Positions 25,142 through 34,144 of a stretch of 48,717 nt of DNA are shown piece by piece (within the stretch, counting starts at the first letter, position 1; every line of letters begins with the position of its first letter). A model generated the notes under the pieces. The model searched no databases. It saw only the letters and a program-made list of their open reading frames with translations, and was not told where the DNA came from. The stretch spans positions 1-48,717 of the forward strand of contig QQNE01000021.1 in assembly GCA_003402735.1 (NCBI GenBank), given 5' to 3'. This stretch comes from Verrucomicrobiota bacterium (lineage in GTDB: Bacteria > Verrucomicrobiota > Verrucomicrobiia > Verrucomicrobiales > DEV007). Position numbers and translations under genes: made by a program.

Positions 25142-26790
25142 AGAAAGACGTGCCCCAGGATCCGAAGCATCCGCCCGCCGGGAAGTTCCGCCAACAGGCG
25201 CAGCAACGCCTGCTTGAGAGGGGCGGGAATCCTGCCCCGGAACTCGGGGAAGTCGATGCGCGTGCGGTTCTTCACGAGCTCCAGGTTCACCAGATTGAAC
25301 TGGAAATGCAAAACGAGGAACTGCTCCGGGCCCAGGCGGAATTGGAGGAGGTGTCGGAAAACTATCGGGATCTTTTCGACTTCGCGCCGGTCGGTTACTT
25401 CCGCCTCGACGAACACCACTGCATTCTCGAGACCAACCTGAGCGGAGCCGCCATGCTGGGCCTGGACCGGGCCTCGGTGATCCACCAGCCCTTCGCCACC
25501 TTCGTGGCACCGTCTGAACGGTCCAGCTTCTCGAACTTTGTCGAGCAGGCCCTCGCCGCCGACGGCAAACAATCCTGTGAAATTGAACTGCACCGGGCGG
25601 ACGCAGCGGTGCACGTGCTGCTCGAAGGCATCAGCGCGGAGAACCACCGCATTCTCCGCGTCACGGCCACCGACATCACCAAGCGAAAGCAAATTGAGCA
25701 AGCCCTGCAGGAGAGCAGGAATTGTTTCCACCGGATGTTTGAGGATGACCTGACCGGCGATTTCATCGCGCTGCCGGACGGACGCATCGTCCTCTGCAAT
25801 CCGGCCTTTGTCCGGGTCTTTGCCTTTCCCAGCCGGGAAGACGCCTTGAAGAGCAACCTGGCAGATCTCTACCCGAGCCGGGAGGACTTCCTCCACTTCG
25901 TCAACCTCCTCAAGGAACGCAAAATTCTGGAACGCCATGAATGCGATTTGCGCCGGTGCGATGGTTCCTTGGCCCGGGTGGTGGAGAATGCGGTGGCGAC
26001 CTTCGACGAACACGGGGAACTCGTCGAATTCCAGGGGTATCTGTATGACGACACCCTTCGCCGGGAGACCGAGCTGCAGCTGGTCTCGTCGATGGCAGAA
26101 CTGCGCCAGAGCCAGCAGGAATTGTTGAGACAGGAACGGCTGGCAGCCCTGGGTTTGATGGCCGGAACCGTCGCCCACGAAATCAGGACGCCGCTCTCCG
26201 TCCTGCAGAATTCGCTCTATTTTCTGGAAAACTGCTTGCCGAAGGCCACCCAAACCACGCTTGAGGTCCTCGACGAGATGAAACGTGCGGTGCGGACTTC
26301 GAACCGCATTATCACCGAGATGCTCGATTTTGTGAACGAACCCTCCCCCGTGCGATCGGCCTTTCCGGTGGGCGATGCCCTATCGGCCGCCCTGAAAATG
26401 GTCCCGATCCCGAAAGCGATTTCTTTCCCCGAGATCATGGCAGAGGCGACTGAAATCGAGGTAAATGCCAACCTGGATCAGATCACGCGGATCCTGATCA
26501 ACCTTCTCCAGAACGCCGTGCAAGCCATGCCGAACGGCGGAGACCTGAAGATCGGGGTCTGTCGCGAGGACGATGGCAGAATCTCGATCCGCGTTTCCGA
26601 CACCGGTTGCGGCATCCCGTCGGAAAACCTAACGAAGATCTTTGAACCCCTGTTCTCGACCAAAACCACGGGCATCGGCTTGGGACTGGCCATCGCCCGT
26701 CGCTACGCGGAACTGAACGGAGGCGCGCTGACGGTGGAGAGCGAGTCGGGTCGCGGAACGAGCTTTCGCCTCCTGCTCGCGAGCCCGTGA
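25138..26790 (+). CDS. PAS-domain sensor histidine kinase
   Basis: 550 residues, cytoplasmic, no membrane segment. A helical N terminus (LHELQVHQIELEMQNEEL, about 40-70) leads to PAS 1 (about 75-190) and PAS 2 (about 195-310), then HisKA with AHEIRTPLSV (His347), and HATPase_c with NLLQNAVQAM, DTGCGIP, a KTTGIGLGLAIARR G2 box and GRGTSFRLLL at the end. It overlaps the CheB-CheR gene by ATGA. No response regulator lies beside it, so its output partner must be elsewhere. Confidence 0.93.
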   Translation: MKKDVPQDPKHPPAGKFRQQAQQRLLERGGNPAPELGEVDARAVLHELQVHQIELEMQNEELLRAQAELEEVSENYRDLFDFAPVGYFRLDEHHCILETNLSGAAMLGLDRASVIHQPFATFVAPSERSSFSNFVEQALAADGKQSCEIELHRADAAVHVLLEGISAENHRILRVTATDITKRKQIEQALQESRNCFHRMFEDDLTGDFIALPDGRIVLCNPAFVRVFAFPSREDALKSNLADLYPSREDFLHFVNLLKERKILERHECDLRRCDGSLARVVENAVATFDEHGELVEFQGYLYDDTLRRETELQLVSSMAELRQSQQELLRQERLAALGLMAGTVAHEIRTPLSVLQNSLYFLENCLPKATQTTLEVLDEMKRAVRTSNRIITEMLDFVNEPSPVRSAFPVGDALSAALKMVPIPKAISFPEIMAEATEIEVNANLDQITRILINLLQNAVQAMPNGGDLKIGVCREDDGRISIRVSDTGCGIPSENLTKIFEPLFSTKTTGIGLGLAIARRYAELNGGALTVESESGRGTSFRLLLASP

Positions 26791-26884
26791 CTCCTGACGG
26801 ACCGGTGCCCCCCTTCAGAAACCGGATGCATGCTCCCTGGTGGACGCAGGCGTCGATCCGTGCGAGGATCCATTCTCCCCGTTC

Positions 26885-29518
26885 ATGGACTGGCAGCGCC
26901 CCCACTTGCTTTTTCTGATCTTCCCGGTCATCGCCGCCCTGGCGTGGGCCGCTCGGCGCAGTCTGCATCCGATGAGTCCGCGCCGGAAGCAGATCCTGCT
27001 GGGCCTCCGTTGCGGCTTGGCCACCCTGCTGATCCTGGCCCTGGCATCGCCGGCCTGGGTGCAACGGAGCCGCCGCCAAAGCGTGGTGTTTGTCCTCGAT
27101 CATTCCCAGAGCCTCGGGGAACGGGGCTGGCAGCGCGTGGGCGAGGCCTTTCGGGAAATCGACAACAAACTTGGCCCCACCGTGGAGACCGGCGTGGTGC
27201 TCGCGGCACGGGAAAGTTTGCTCGTGGCCGCACCGCGCCCCGGGATGAGGGTGGACCTCGATCGGATTCCGCGCCCGCCGGATCCGTCGGGCACCAATCT
27301 GGCCAAGGGCGTGTCCCTGGCAGCGGCGGTGTTTCCGGCCGGAAGTTCGCGCCACATCGTGCTCATCAGCGACGGCGAAGAGACGGAGGGGAGCCTTGAG
27401 GAAGCGGCTCGCGAGGCCGCGGTGCAAGGGATCCGCCTTCACACCCTGCCTTTGGCGGGAGACCTGAAATCCGATGTGCGGCTCATCCGTCTCAGCCCAT
27501 CCCAGCCCTCGATCAGTGAGGGGGCCACAGTGGCACTGGAAGTTGCGGTGCAATCTTCGTTCACCGGGAAGGGAATCCTCCGGCTCTTCGAGAACGGGAT
27601 CGAAGTGGAGCGCCAGGACCTCACCGTCGAGGCCGGGGCCCTGACGATGCACCGATTCCAGCGGTCCCCGGAAAAACGGAACATCTACCACTACCGCGCG
27701 GTCCTGGAAGGATTTGGCCCCCAGGATGCACTCGTCGAAAACAACGAAGCCCTCGCCGTGGTGGATGTGCGCGGCCAACCCCTCATGCTCTACGTGGAGG
27801 GCGAGACCGGCGAGGCCCGCTTCCTAGTCGATGCCATGGCGAAAGAAGGGATTCGCCTCGACGCCCGCTCCGCTTCCGGGATCCCGGCGCAAGCTCTGGA
27901 AATCGCTGGGTATGATGCCATCATTTTCTCCGGAGTGCCGGCCCGGGAGATCGGGGAAGCGCGGATGACGGCCATCCGGGATTACGTCGAGAAACTGGGC
28001 GGTGGCTTCCTCATGATCGGTGGACCGAATTCATTCGGCGCGGGCGGGTATTACCGGACGCCGGTCGAGGAAATGCTCCCGGTCAAGCTGCGCGGCCAGG
28101 ATCATGAGGAACACCAGGGATCGGCCCTGGCTCTGGTCATCGACCGGTCCGGCTCCATGGCGGGAACCAAACTGGAACTGACCAAGTCCGCCGCGATCGC
28201 CACGGCCCAGTTGCTCGATGACGAGGATTACATCGCCGTGTATGCGTTTGATTCCAGCGCCCATCCCGTCCTCCCCATCACCCGGGTCAGCGGTGCCGGA
28301 GACGTGATCGGACAACTGACCGGGTTGTCGTCGGGTGGAGGAACCAACGCCTTTCCCGCCATGGTGATGGCTCGCCAAGCCCTGACCTCGGTGAAGTCCA
28401 AGGTGAAACACATGATCGTTCTGACCGATGGCCAAACTGCGGGCCAGGGTTACACCACGCTGGCCAACGAATGCCAGGCGGAAGGGATCACCATCTCCAC
28501 GGTGGCCATCGGTTCCGGTGCCCAGATCAGCCTGCTCCAAGCCATCGCAGCCGCCGGGGGCGGCAAATCCTACGTGACCATGGACCCATCCGCCATCACC
28601 CGGATTTTCACCGAAGACACGCTGATGCACACCGGGCGGCTGATTCGGGAGGAACCGTTTCAGCCGCGTCTCGCCGAAGATCACCCGATGCTCCGGAACT
28701 GGAAAGTGGAGGCTGCCCCGCCCCTGTTGGGTTATGTGCGCACCAACCCGAAACCGGGGGCGCAGATTCCCCTGCTCACCGAATCCGGGGATCCTCTGCT
28801 GGCCCATTGGCGTTTCGGAGCCGGCAAGGTGACGGCCTTTTCCAGCGACTGCAAATCCCGCTGGGCCGCGCTCTGGGTGAACGGTTGGGAGGGATATTCC
28901 CGGCTCTGGGCGCAAATCCTCCGGGAGACGGCCCGACCGCCCCAGAACCGCAACCTGGATCTCCGGCTCGAACCCGAAGGCAATGAACTGCACCTGAAAG
29001 TCGATCTCTTGGCGGATGCCGGGAACCGCTTGAACAATGCCGAGGTCGAAGCGGAAGTTTACTTCGTGCCCGCAAACTCCCTCGGCGCCGGGCTGCGGAA
29101 CTTGGCCACCATCCGGCTCGAACAGGAGGGGCCCGGAGCCTATGAAGCCAGCTTCCGGCCGGATGAACCGGGTGTCTACCTGGTGCGGGCCCGGCACGGT
29201 GCCTCACAAGTCTCCGCCGGTCACGTCCATGAACCTGCGGCGGAGGTATCCACGGGGCAGGCAGTGCGGGAGGTTCTGGAACAGGCAGCCCGTTTGACCG
29301 GAGGTCAGGCACTCAAAACCGCCTCGGATCCCCTGGAACTCGGCGGGTCCGGCGTTTCCCGACACGTCGATCTCTGGCCCCACCTCCTGACCGCTTTTTT
29401 CGCCCTGTTCCTCCTGGACATCCTGGTTCGCCGTTGGGAGAACGCCCTGGGGCTCTTTGAATTTGCGACCGGCCGGACGATCACTCCTCCGTCTCAAGGC
29501 TCCGCCGCAAGGCGTTGA
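26885..29518 (+). CDS. Membrane protein with two VWA domains and a GATase1-like domain
   Basis: 877 residues. Two N-terminal membrane segments (7-24 and 36-55). The first VWA-like domain has a D-x-S-x-S metal site at Asp72 (LDHSQS) and LISDGEE. A beta-rich region follows, then a class-I-glutamine-amidotransferase-like domain (about 300-400; YDAIIFSGVP, GGGFLMIGGPNSFG) without an obvious catalytic Cys. The second VWA domain has IDRSGSMAG (Asp420) and VLTDGQTAG. A C-terminal beta region and one more membrane segment end the protein. Most of it lies outside the membrane between the helices. It is related to Bat-type proteins; function unknown. The frame opens upstream at 26840, but the ATG at 26885 begins the first hydrophobic segment. 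Confidence 0.88.
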   Translation: MDWQRPHLLFLIFPVIAALAWAARRSLHPMSPRRKQILLGLRCGLATLLILALASPAWVQRSRRQSVVFVLDHSQSLGERGWQRVGEAFREIDNKLGPTVETGVVLAARESLLVAAPRPGMRVDLDRIPRPPDPSGTNLAKGVSLAAAVFPAGSSRHIVLISDGEETEGSLEEAAREAAVQGIRLHTLPLAGDLKSDVRLIRLSPSQPSISEGATVALEVAVQSSFTGKGILRLFENGIEVERQDLTVEAGALTMHRFQRSPEKRNIYHYRAVLEGFGPQDALVENNEALAVVDVRGQPLMLYVEGETGEARFLVDAMAKEGIRLDARSASGIPAQALEIAGYDAIIFSGVPAREIGEARMTAIRDYVEKLGGGFLMIGGPNSFGAGGYYRTPVEEMLPVKLRGQDHEEHQGSALALVIDRSGSMAGTKLELTKSAAIATAQLLDDEDYIAVYAFDSSAHPVLPITRVSGAGDVIGQLTGLSSGGGTNAFPAMVMARQALTSVKSKVKHMIVLTDGQTAGQGYTTLANECQAEGITISTVAIGSGAQISLLQAIAAAGGGKSYVTMDPSAITRIFTEDTLMHTGRLIREEPFQPRLAEDHPMLRNWKVEAAPPLLGYVRTNPKPGAQIPLLTESGDPLLAHWRFGAGKVTAFSSDCKSRWAALWVNGWEGYSRLWAQILRETARPPQNRNLDLRLEPEGNELHLKVDLLADAGNRLNNAEVEAEVYFVPANSLGAGLRNLATIRLEQEGPGAYEASFRPDEPGVYLVRARHGASQVSAGHVHEPAAEVSTGQAVREVLEQAARLTGGQALKTASDPLELGGSGVSRHVDLWPHLLTAFFALFLLDILVRRWENALGLFEFATGRTITPPSQGSAARR

Positions 29519-31319
29519 AATAACGGCGCACCTGATCTCGCCGCCCCGCCGGCAGCGACTCCTCATCCATGGCACTCTCCTCGACCGCCGTGAAATTCGC
29601 TGAACCGCCCTTGGCCTCTCGAGCCGCGGACTCAGCCCGAGCCTGTTCGCTGCGGACGGCGCGCGTTTCCGCGTCCCCCTCGGTGCCCATCGCGGCCTGA
29701 ACCTTGTCCTCCCGGGTGCTGGCCATGGTTTTGCCGGGCGCAGGCAACAAGGGGGCCGTGCCTTCGCCGGCATTGAGACCGGGCTGCAAACCGGCGGTCG
29801 AACCCGGTGCACCGGGGGCCGGGGACCCCGGGACAGGAGCGCTCAACGTCTGGGGCGCACCGCCAGGGGGAGGAGCTTGGCCGGGAACCGGCGCCGAAAG
29901 GGTGAGGGTGGCGGATGGAGGAGCCGACTGGGTTCCAGGCACCGGGGCCGGGGCATTGGCCTGGCCGGGGACCGGCGCGCCGGGAGGACCGGGCAACGGG
30001 GCGGCGTTCCCGGTGGGGGATGGCGACTTGGCATCCCCCGGAGCCACCGGTGGCGGCGTGGTCGCGTTCCCCTCGGAAGGAGCGGGAGGGGCTTGGGCCG
30101 CCAGAGCCTCGGCTCCGGGCGGGGGGGCCTGCGCGGGGGCGGGTTCACCGTTCCCTTCCCGGGTGGCGCCGGCCAACTCATCCGCACCGGAACGCAGTTG
30201 CTCGGCCAGGGCCTGCAGTTCTTCCCGGGCCTCCTGACGCCGGGCAAGCCCCCGGAAGTGATCGCTCAGCTCCTGAAAATCCACCGACGCCTGTTCGGTC
30301 TCGCCCGTGCCCAGATGTGTTTCGGCGGATTTGAGGTGCCGCATCACTGGAGCCTCAGCCTTGTCCGGGCCCGCCTTTCCGAGGGATGCCTCGAGGGCTT
30401 GCTTGAGGCGATCCGCCACCGGCGTGCCGGCCATCTCCGCCAAACGCTCCGCCTCTGCAGCGCCTCCGAGGGGACGTTTCTCGCGGATCTCACCTGCCAG
30501 ACCCGCGGTGTCGGCATGCCGTTCCAGTTCCTGCAGCACCTCCGCAGGCAGCCAGTCGTCCTCTCCCCGGAATTCGTTCGACAGCTTCTCCACCCTGCGC
30601 GCCCGGTCTTCAAGGGCGTTGAGCAGTTCCCCGGACGTGGCTTTCCCGGGGTTGGCCAAGAGATCTTGCGCCCCGGCCAGGATCTCCTCCAATTTGCCGG
30701 GATCCGCGAGCCCTTCCGGTTTGGCCTCGGAAGGGTCTTCGAGTTTCTCCCGGACCTGGGCCAAATCCTCCGCCAACGCCGTGGCCGCCTCCTTCATCCG
30801 TTCGGTCAACGGGCGGTCTTCCCAGGCGAGGCTCCGCCGTCCCAGACCTGAACCGAGGAGGATCGGAAGCAGCAAGAGCCACGCCCAGGCCCGGGTCACG
30901 GATCCCGTGGGAACCTCCGCCTTCAGCCCCGGCAAACGATTCTGCAAAATCCTGCCCGCCTCCCGCAGATGGAGAACTTCCCCGGGCGCGACGCTCGATT
31001 TTTGCCGGAACCAGAGCGCGGAGGCGAGGCTCCCCGAAACGGTGGAGACGGCATCCCAGTGGGACAACGAGGCATAGGCATCCGGCCGCCGCCACCAGGA
31101 CAGCGCTGCGCAACCGCCTCCCCACAACGCCAAAACCAGCACCGCGGCCCACCCGCCACTCTCTCCGGGGGTGACTTGCCGCGCTCCCAAGACCGAAAGC
31201 GCCGCAACCAGAGCGGCCCAGACCACCGTCCGGTTGGCCAGGGTCAAGGCACGGCGCACGGTGAGGCGATTTCCCACCTGCCTTGCCGCCGGCTCAAAGT
31301 CGGGCATCGCTTCCGTCAT
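29481..31319 (-). CDS. Membrane-anchored coiled-coil and Pro/Ala-rich protein
   Basis: 612 residues. Three hydrophobic segments (about 25-65 and 140-160) anchor the protein. Residues 165-390 are charged and alpha-helical, with coiled-coil character (REKLEDPSEAKPEGL, LQALAEQLRSGADEL). Residues 395-530 are Pro/Ala/Gly-rich with four PVPG repeats. The C terminus is again helical (DQVRRYFNALRRSLETEE). This resembles, without certainty, the DUF4175-like proteins found beside VWA/Bat genes in PVC bacteria. Last gene of the minus-strand operon; its 3' end overlaps the convergent double-VWA gene by 38 bp. Confidence 0.7.
   Translation of the reverse strand: MTEAMPDFEPAARQVGNRLTVRRALTLANRTVVWAALVAALSVLGARQVTPGESGGWAAVLVLALWGGGCAALSWWRRPDAYASLSHWDAVSTVSGSLASALWFRQKSSVAPGEVLHLREAGRILQNRLPGLKAEVPTGSVTRAWAWLLLLPILLGSGLGRRSLAWEDRPLTERMKEAATALAEDLAQVREKLEDPSEAKPEGLADPGKLEEILAGAQDLLANPGKATSGELLNALEDRARRVEKLSNEFRGEDDWLPAEVLQELERHADTAGLAGEIREKRPLGGAAEAERLAEMAGTPVADRLKQALEASLGKAGPDKAEAPVMRHLKSAETHLGTGETEQASVDFQELSDHFRGLARRQEAREELQALAEQLRSGADELAGATREGNGEPAPAQAPPPGAEALAAQAPPAPSEGNATTPPPVAPGDAKSPSPTGNAAPLPGPPGAPVPGQANAPAPVPGTQSAPPSATLTLSAPVPGQAPPPGGAPQTLSAPVPGSPAPGAPGSTAGLQPGLNAGEGTAPLLPAPGKTMASTREDKVQAAMGTEGDAETRAVRSEQARAESAAREAKGGSANFTAVEESAMDEESLPAGRRDQVRRYFNALRRSLETEE
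29770..30010. repeat. Pro/Ala/Gly low-complexity coding repeats
   Basis: Imperfect direct repeats around GGCCGGG-ACCGGCGC inside the gene on the minus strand, encoding four PVPG units in an Ala/Pro/Gly linker. The region is a likely site of slippage or assembly error and probably a flexible spacer in the protein. Confidence 0.5.
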
Positions 31320-31370
31320 CCGGGCCACGATATCCGTCCCGGGCCACCCGATCAAGCTCCGGTCTGCCGC

Positions 31371-32213
31371 TCAACGCCACTTGAGTTCGATTTTCCGTCC
31401 GTGTTCGGGATGCGCGGAATCCAAAGCCCGAAGCTCCAGCATCATTCCGCCCGGATGGACCACGGCCCGCACCCAGCCATTGGGGCGCGACGGTCTGAAG
31501 ACGTAGGAGGTGGGAGGCAAATTGACTTGGTGCACGTCCAGACTCGCGCGGCTCACCCCCCAGTCATGACTGTGGCCGAAGACATAAACCTTGGCTCGCG
31601 GACACCGGTTGACCAGCCGAAGAAACTCCTCGCCGTCGATCAGCCCCCCGATCTGGATCTTCGGTTCCGCCATGATGATGTCGTCCCGGAAAACTTGAGG
31701 ATAGTGATGACCGACCAGGATGACCGGTTTGGCTGCACTCCCCTCCAAATGAGCTCGCAACCATGTCAATTGGGCAGGGCCGAGCTCGCCTTCCACCTTG
31801 TTCGAGCCGCGCAGGGAATCGAGAAACACCCAGTCCGCGACCGCTCCTTCCAGGACACTCACCTGCTTTCCATCAACCAAATTTGTTTTTTCCGACGGGA
31901 ACGCTTCCAGAAACACGGCTCGGTCGTCGTGGTTTCCCAGCGTGAAGTGCACCCTCAAACCGGCCTCACGCACCGGTTCCAGCAACTTCCCCAGAGCCGC
32001 GTAGTCGCCGGACCGCCCCTTGAGATGAGCGCAATCACCGTTGATGATCACCCCATGAAGCGGTTTCTGCTCTGCCAGAACCTCGTCCAGAACGCGGCGA
32101 AAGTTCTCCGCCATGTTCACCCCTTGCCGGGACACGGCCGCCAGATTGGCGTCGAGATGCGGGTCTGAGAGCAGAGCCCACCGTTCCTCGAGCCCTTCGG
32201 ATTCCATGTGCAT
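31371..32213 (-). CDS. Calcineurin-like metallophosphoesterase
   Basis: 280 residues. All five metal-site motifs are present in order: SDPHLD, INGDCAH, LGNHDD, VGHHYP and GHSHDWG. Related enzymes are phosphodiesterases acting on cyclic nucleotides, nucleotides or phospholipid headgroups; the substrate is not decidable. No signal peptide. The frame is open upstream to 32369, but that part is antisense-like and overlaps the preceding gene; the ATG at 32213 is 11 bp after its stop. Confidence 0.9.
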   Translation of the reverse strand: MHMESEGLEERWALLSDPHLDANLAAVSRQGVNMAENFRRVLDEVLAEQKPLHGVIINGDCAHLKGRSGDYAALGKLLEPVREAGLRVHFTLGNHDDRAVFLEAFPSEKTNLVDGKQVSVLEGAVADWVFLDSLRGSNKVEGELGPAQLTWLRAHLEGSAAKPVILVGHHYPQVFRDDIIMAEPKIQIGGLIDGEEFLRLVNRCPRAKVYVFGHSHDWGVSRASLDVHQVNLPPTSYVFRPSRPNGWVRAVVHPGGMMLELRALDSAHPEHGRKIELKWR

Positions 32214-32224
32214 CGGGCCCCAGA

Positions 32225-34144
32225 TCAACGTTCTTCTCCCAACAACCGCCGCAAGCGATGCCGGACTTCCGGTTCCAACCCGCCCGAGTCCAACGCCGCT
32301 GACAATTCCGCCCGGGCCCGGACGCCCCATGCCGCCAGACGCCGGGTCGCCGCTTCCCGTGTTTCCCACTGCGGATCTCCCAACCGGGCAACCTCCGCCG
32401 CGATGGCGGCGCGATCTTCCTCGCTGAGTCCCGGCCCCCGCGAAATCATGACCTCCAGATCTCCAAGTCCGAAGCGGAACTCTTGGCCTCCTGAAACCAG
32501 GGAAACAACGCCACCGCCCAAAGGTCCGTTGACCTCACCGCCGTCCCAGAGGGTGACGCGCACCGAATCATCCCCAACCCGCCTCAGCTCGCGGATCGCG
32601 GATGGTTTGAGCACGACTCCCTGGACCTCGATTCCACCGGTGGACCATTCCCCCATGAGCCGCTCCCCATCCCGCAACCGGGCTTCGATCGACCCGGCCG
32701 GAACTCTCGCCAAACGATGAACAAACCGCCGGATCCGGTTCAATGGCAGCGTGATCGGTCCCGCTTCCCGCGTCTCCACCGTCCACGATTCCTCCCCGGG
32801 AAACGCGCGGGAACGGGATCCATCCCGACGGGTCAACCAGGGGTCTCCCTCACGCCACACAAACTCATCGACTTCGTCCAAAGTCCCCTTCCAGGCCCCC
32901 CAATGGGACGTGAACGAAACCTGACAACCACCGGGCGATGACAGGACGAAACGTTGTCCGTCCTGGGTCTCCAAGTATCCTTCCACCCCTGCGGGCCACT
33001 CCTTCAGCCCGGAAACCTGGCCCCGCACCCAACGCAGTTCCCGAGTTCCATCGAACGCAACTTCGCCACCACCTGACGCCGGCGCAAACCGAGCGCTCCC
33101 CGCCCCAAGCTCACCGCGCCAAACCTCTCCATTGCGAAGGAAGAGCCGGGCTTTCCCCTCTCCGCTCACCTCGAGCGCGACCACCTTGTCGACCGTCCAA
33201 CGCCTCGCTCCCCAGGGCGTCCCCAAAACGATTTGCTCCCCTCGCACCTGCCCCGGCAAACGACTCTGACCCGGCAGAAACAGGGTGTCCTCTCCGGGCA
33301 GCTCTCCCCACTCCGCCGTCACCGCCGCAAGCAGACGGGATCTGGCATCGTCCAATTGAGGGGAAGGCAAGTTCACCACCCGCTCCCGCTCACCCGACGG
33401 CAGCTCCTCGCTCCAATCCGCCATGCTGGGATGCCGCGGGCTGCCCGGCGGCGTTTGCGCCAAGCCATGAAGCAAGAAGGCGCTCTCCCCGGCCGGCACG
33501 CTGATCTGGTAACGGACGTGCAGGGCAAAACGACTCGGCGCGGACAGCGCGGGCCGGGAGGCGCAGGTCCCGCGACAAAGCGCATAGACAAAAAGCCGGT
33601 CGTGGTTGGCCGATGCTGGTTGCACCACAATTCCCTCCTCATCCCCGCCGAGGGTGACGGGGGACAAAGTCCCACGATCGCTGCGCCATTCCCCGATGTT
33701 GCCGTTGTATTGCGTGCGCAATTCCACCGTCACCGTCAACGCGCCGGCAGAGAGATTCCGAAACGCCTCCAGGTAGCGCACCGTTCCCGCTTGCCGATCC
33801 AGCCGGACCCGGCGCGTCACCGCCAAACCGTGCAGCAGACGGTTGGAGGGAAAGACCCACTCCGCTCCGTCCCGGGTCATCAAGGGGGCGTCACAGGCGA
33901 ACGGCTCATTCTCGATGAAAAGCGCCTCGCCCGCGTTCATCATCCCGGCCCCGATCCTGCCCAAAACCGCGTGATCTTGCACGTTCCAGGCCGAACCGGT
34001 TAAATCCGTCCACATCCCGAGCACCGCCGGGACCAGCGGCTCCCCGTGCAAATCTCCCCAGGAACCCGCCAAGCGCGGCTCCTCCGCCAGGACCGGCACC
34101 ACCCAAACAGCAATCCAGATGCGTGCGAGCGTCATTCTCATCAT
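32225..34144 (-). CDS. Secreted protein of unknown function with C-terminal HEAT-like repeat
   Basis: 639 residues. Signal peptide (LARIWIAVWVVPVLAEEP). Residues 30-230 form a beta-rich module homologous to the upstream neighbour, with an R-x-V-x-L-D-R strand and a VPAGESAFLLHGLAQ strand. Residues 250-560 hold several strand-loop units of the type LFLRNGEVWRGEL and ARLRDGERLMGEW. Residues 575-639 are a HEAT-like helical pair (QWETREAATRRLAAWG). No catalytic motif seen. The ATG at 34144 overlaps the stop of its paralogue by ATGA. It sits in the 2-oxoacid dehydrogenase operon but is exported, so its job is probably separate. Confidence 0.8.
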   Translation of the reverse strand: MMRMTLARIWIAVWVVPVLAEEPRLAGSWGDLHGEPLVPAVLGMWTDLTGSAWNVQDHAVLGRIGAGMMNAGEALFIENEPFACDAPLMTRDGAEWVFPSNRLLHGLAVTRRVRLDRQAGTVRYLEAFRNLSAGALTVTVELRTQYNGNIGEWRSDRGTLSPVTLGGDEEGIVVQPASANHDRLFVYALCRGTCASRPALSAPSRFALHVRYQISVPAGESAFLLHGLAQTPPGSPRHPSMADWSEELPSGERERVVNLPSPQLDDARSRLLAAVTAEWGELPGEDTLFLPGQSRLPGQVRGEQIVLGTPWGARRWTVDKVVALEVSGEGKARLFLRNGEVWRGELGAGSARFAPASGGGEVAFDGTRELRWVRGQVSGLKEWPAGVEGYLETQDGQRFVLSSPGGCQVSFTSHWGAWKGTLDEVDEFVWREGDPWLTRRDGSRSRAFPGEESWTVETREAGPITLPLNRIRRFVHRLARVPAGSIEARLRDGERLMGEWSTGGIEVQGVVLKPSAIRELRRVGDDSVRVTLWDGGEVNGPLGGGVVSLVSGGQEFRFGLGDLEVMISRGPGLSEEDRAAIAAEVARLGDPQWETREAATRRLAAWGVRARAELSAALDSGGLEPEVRHRLRRLLGEER

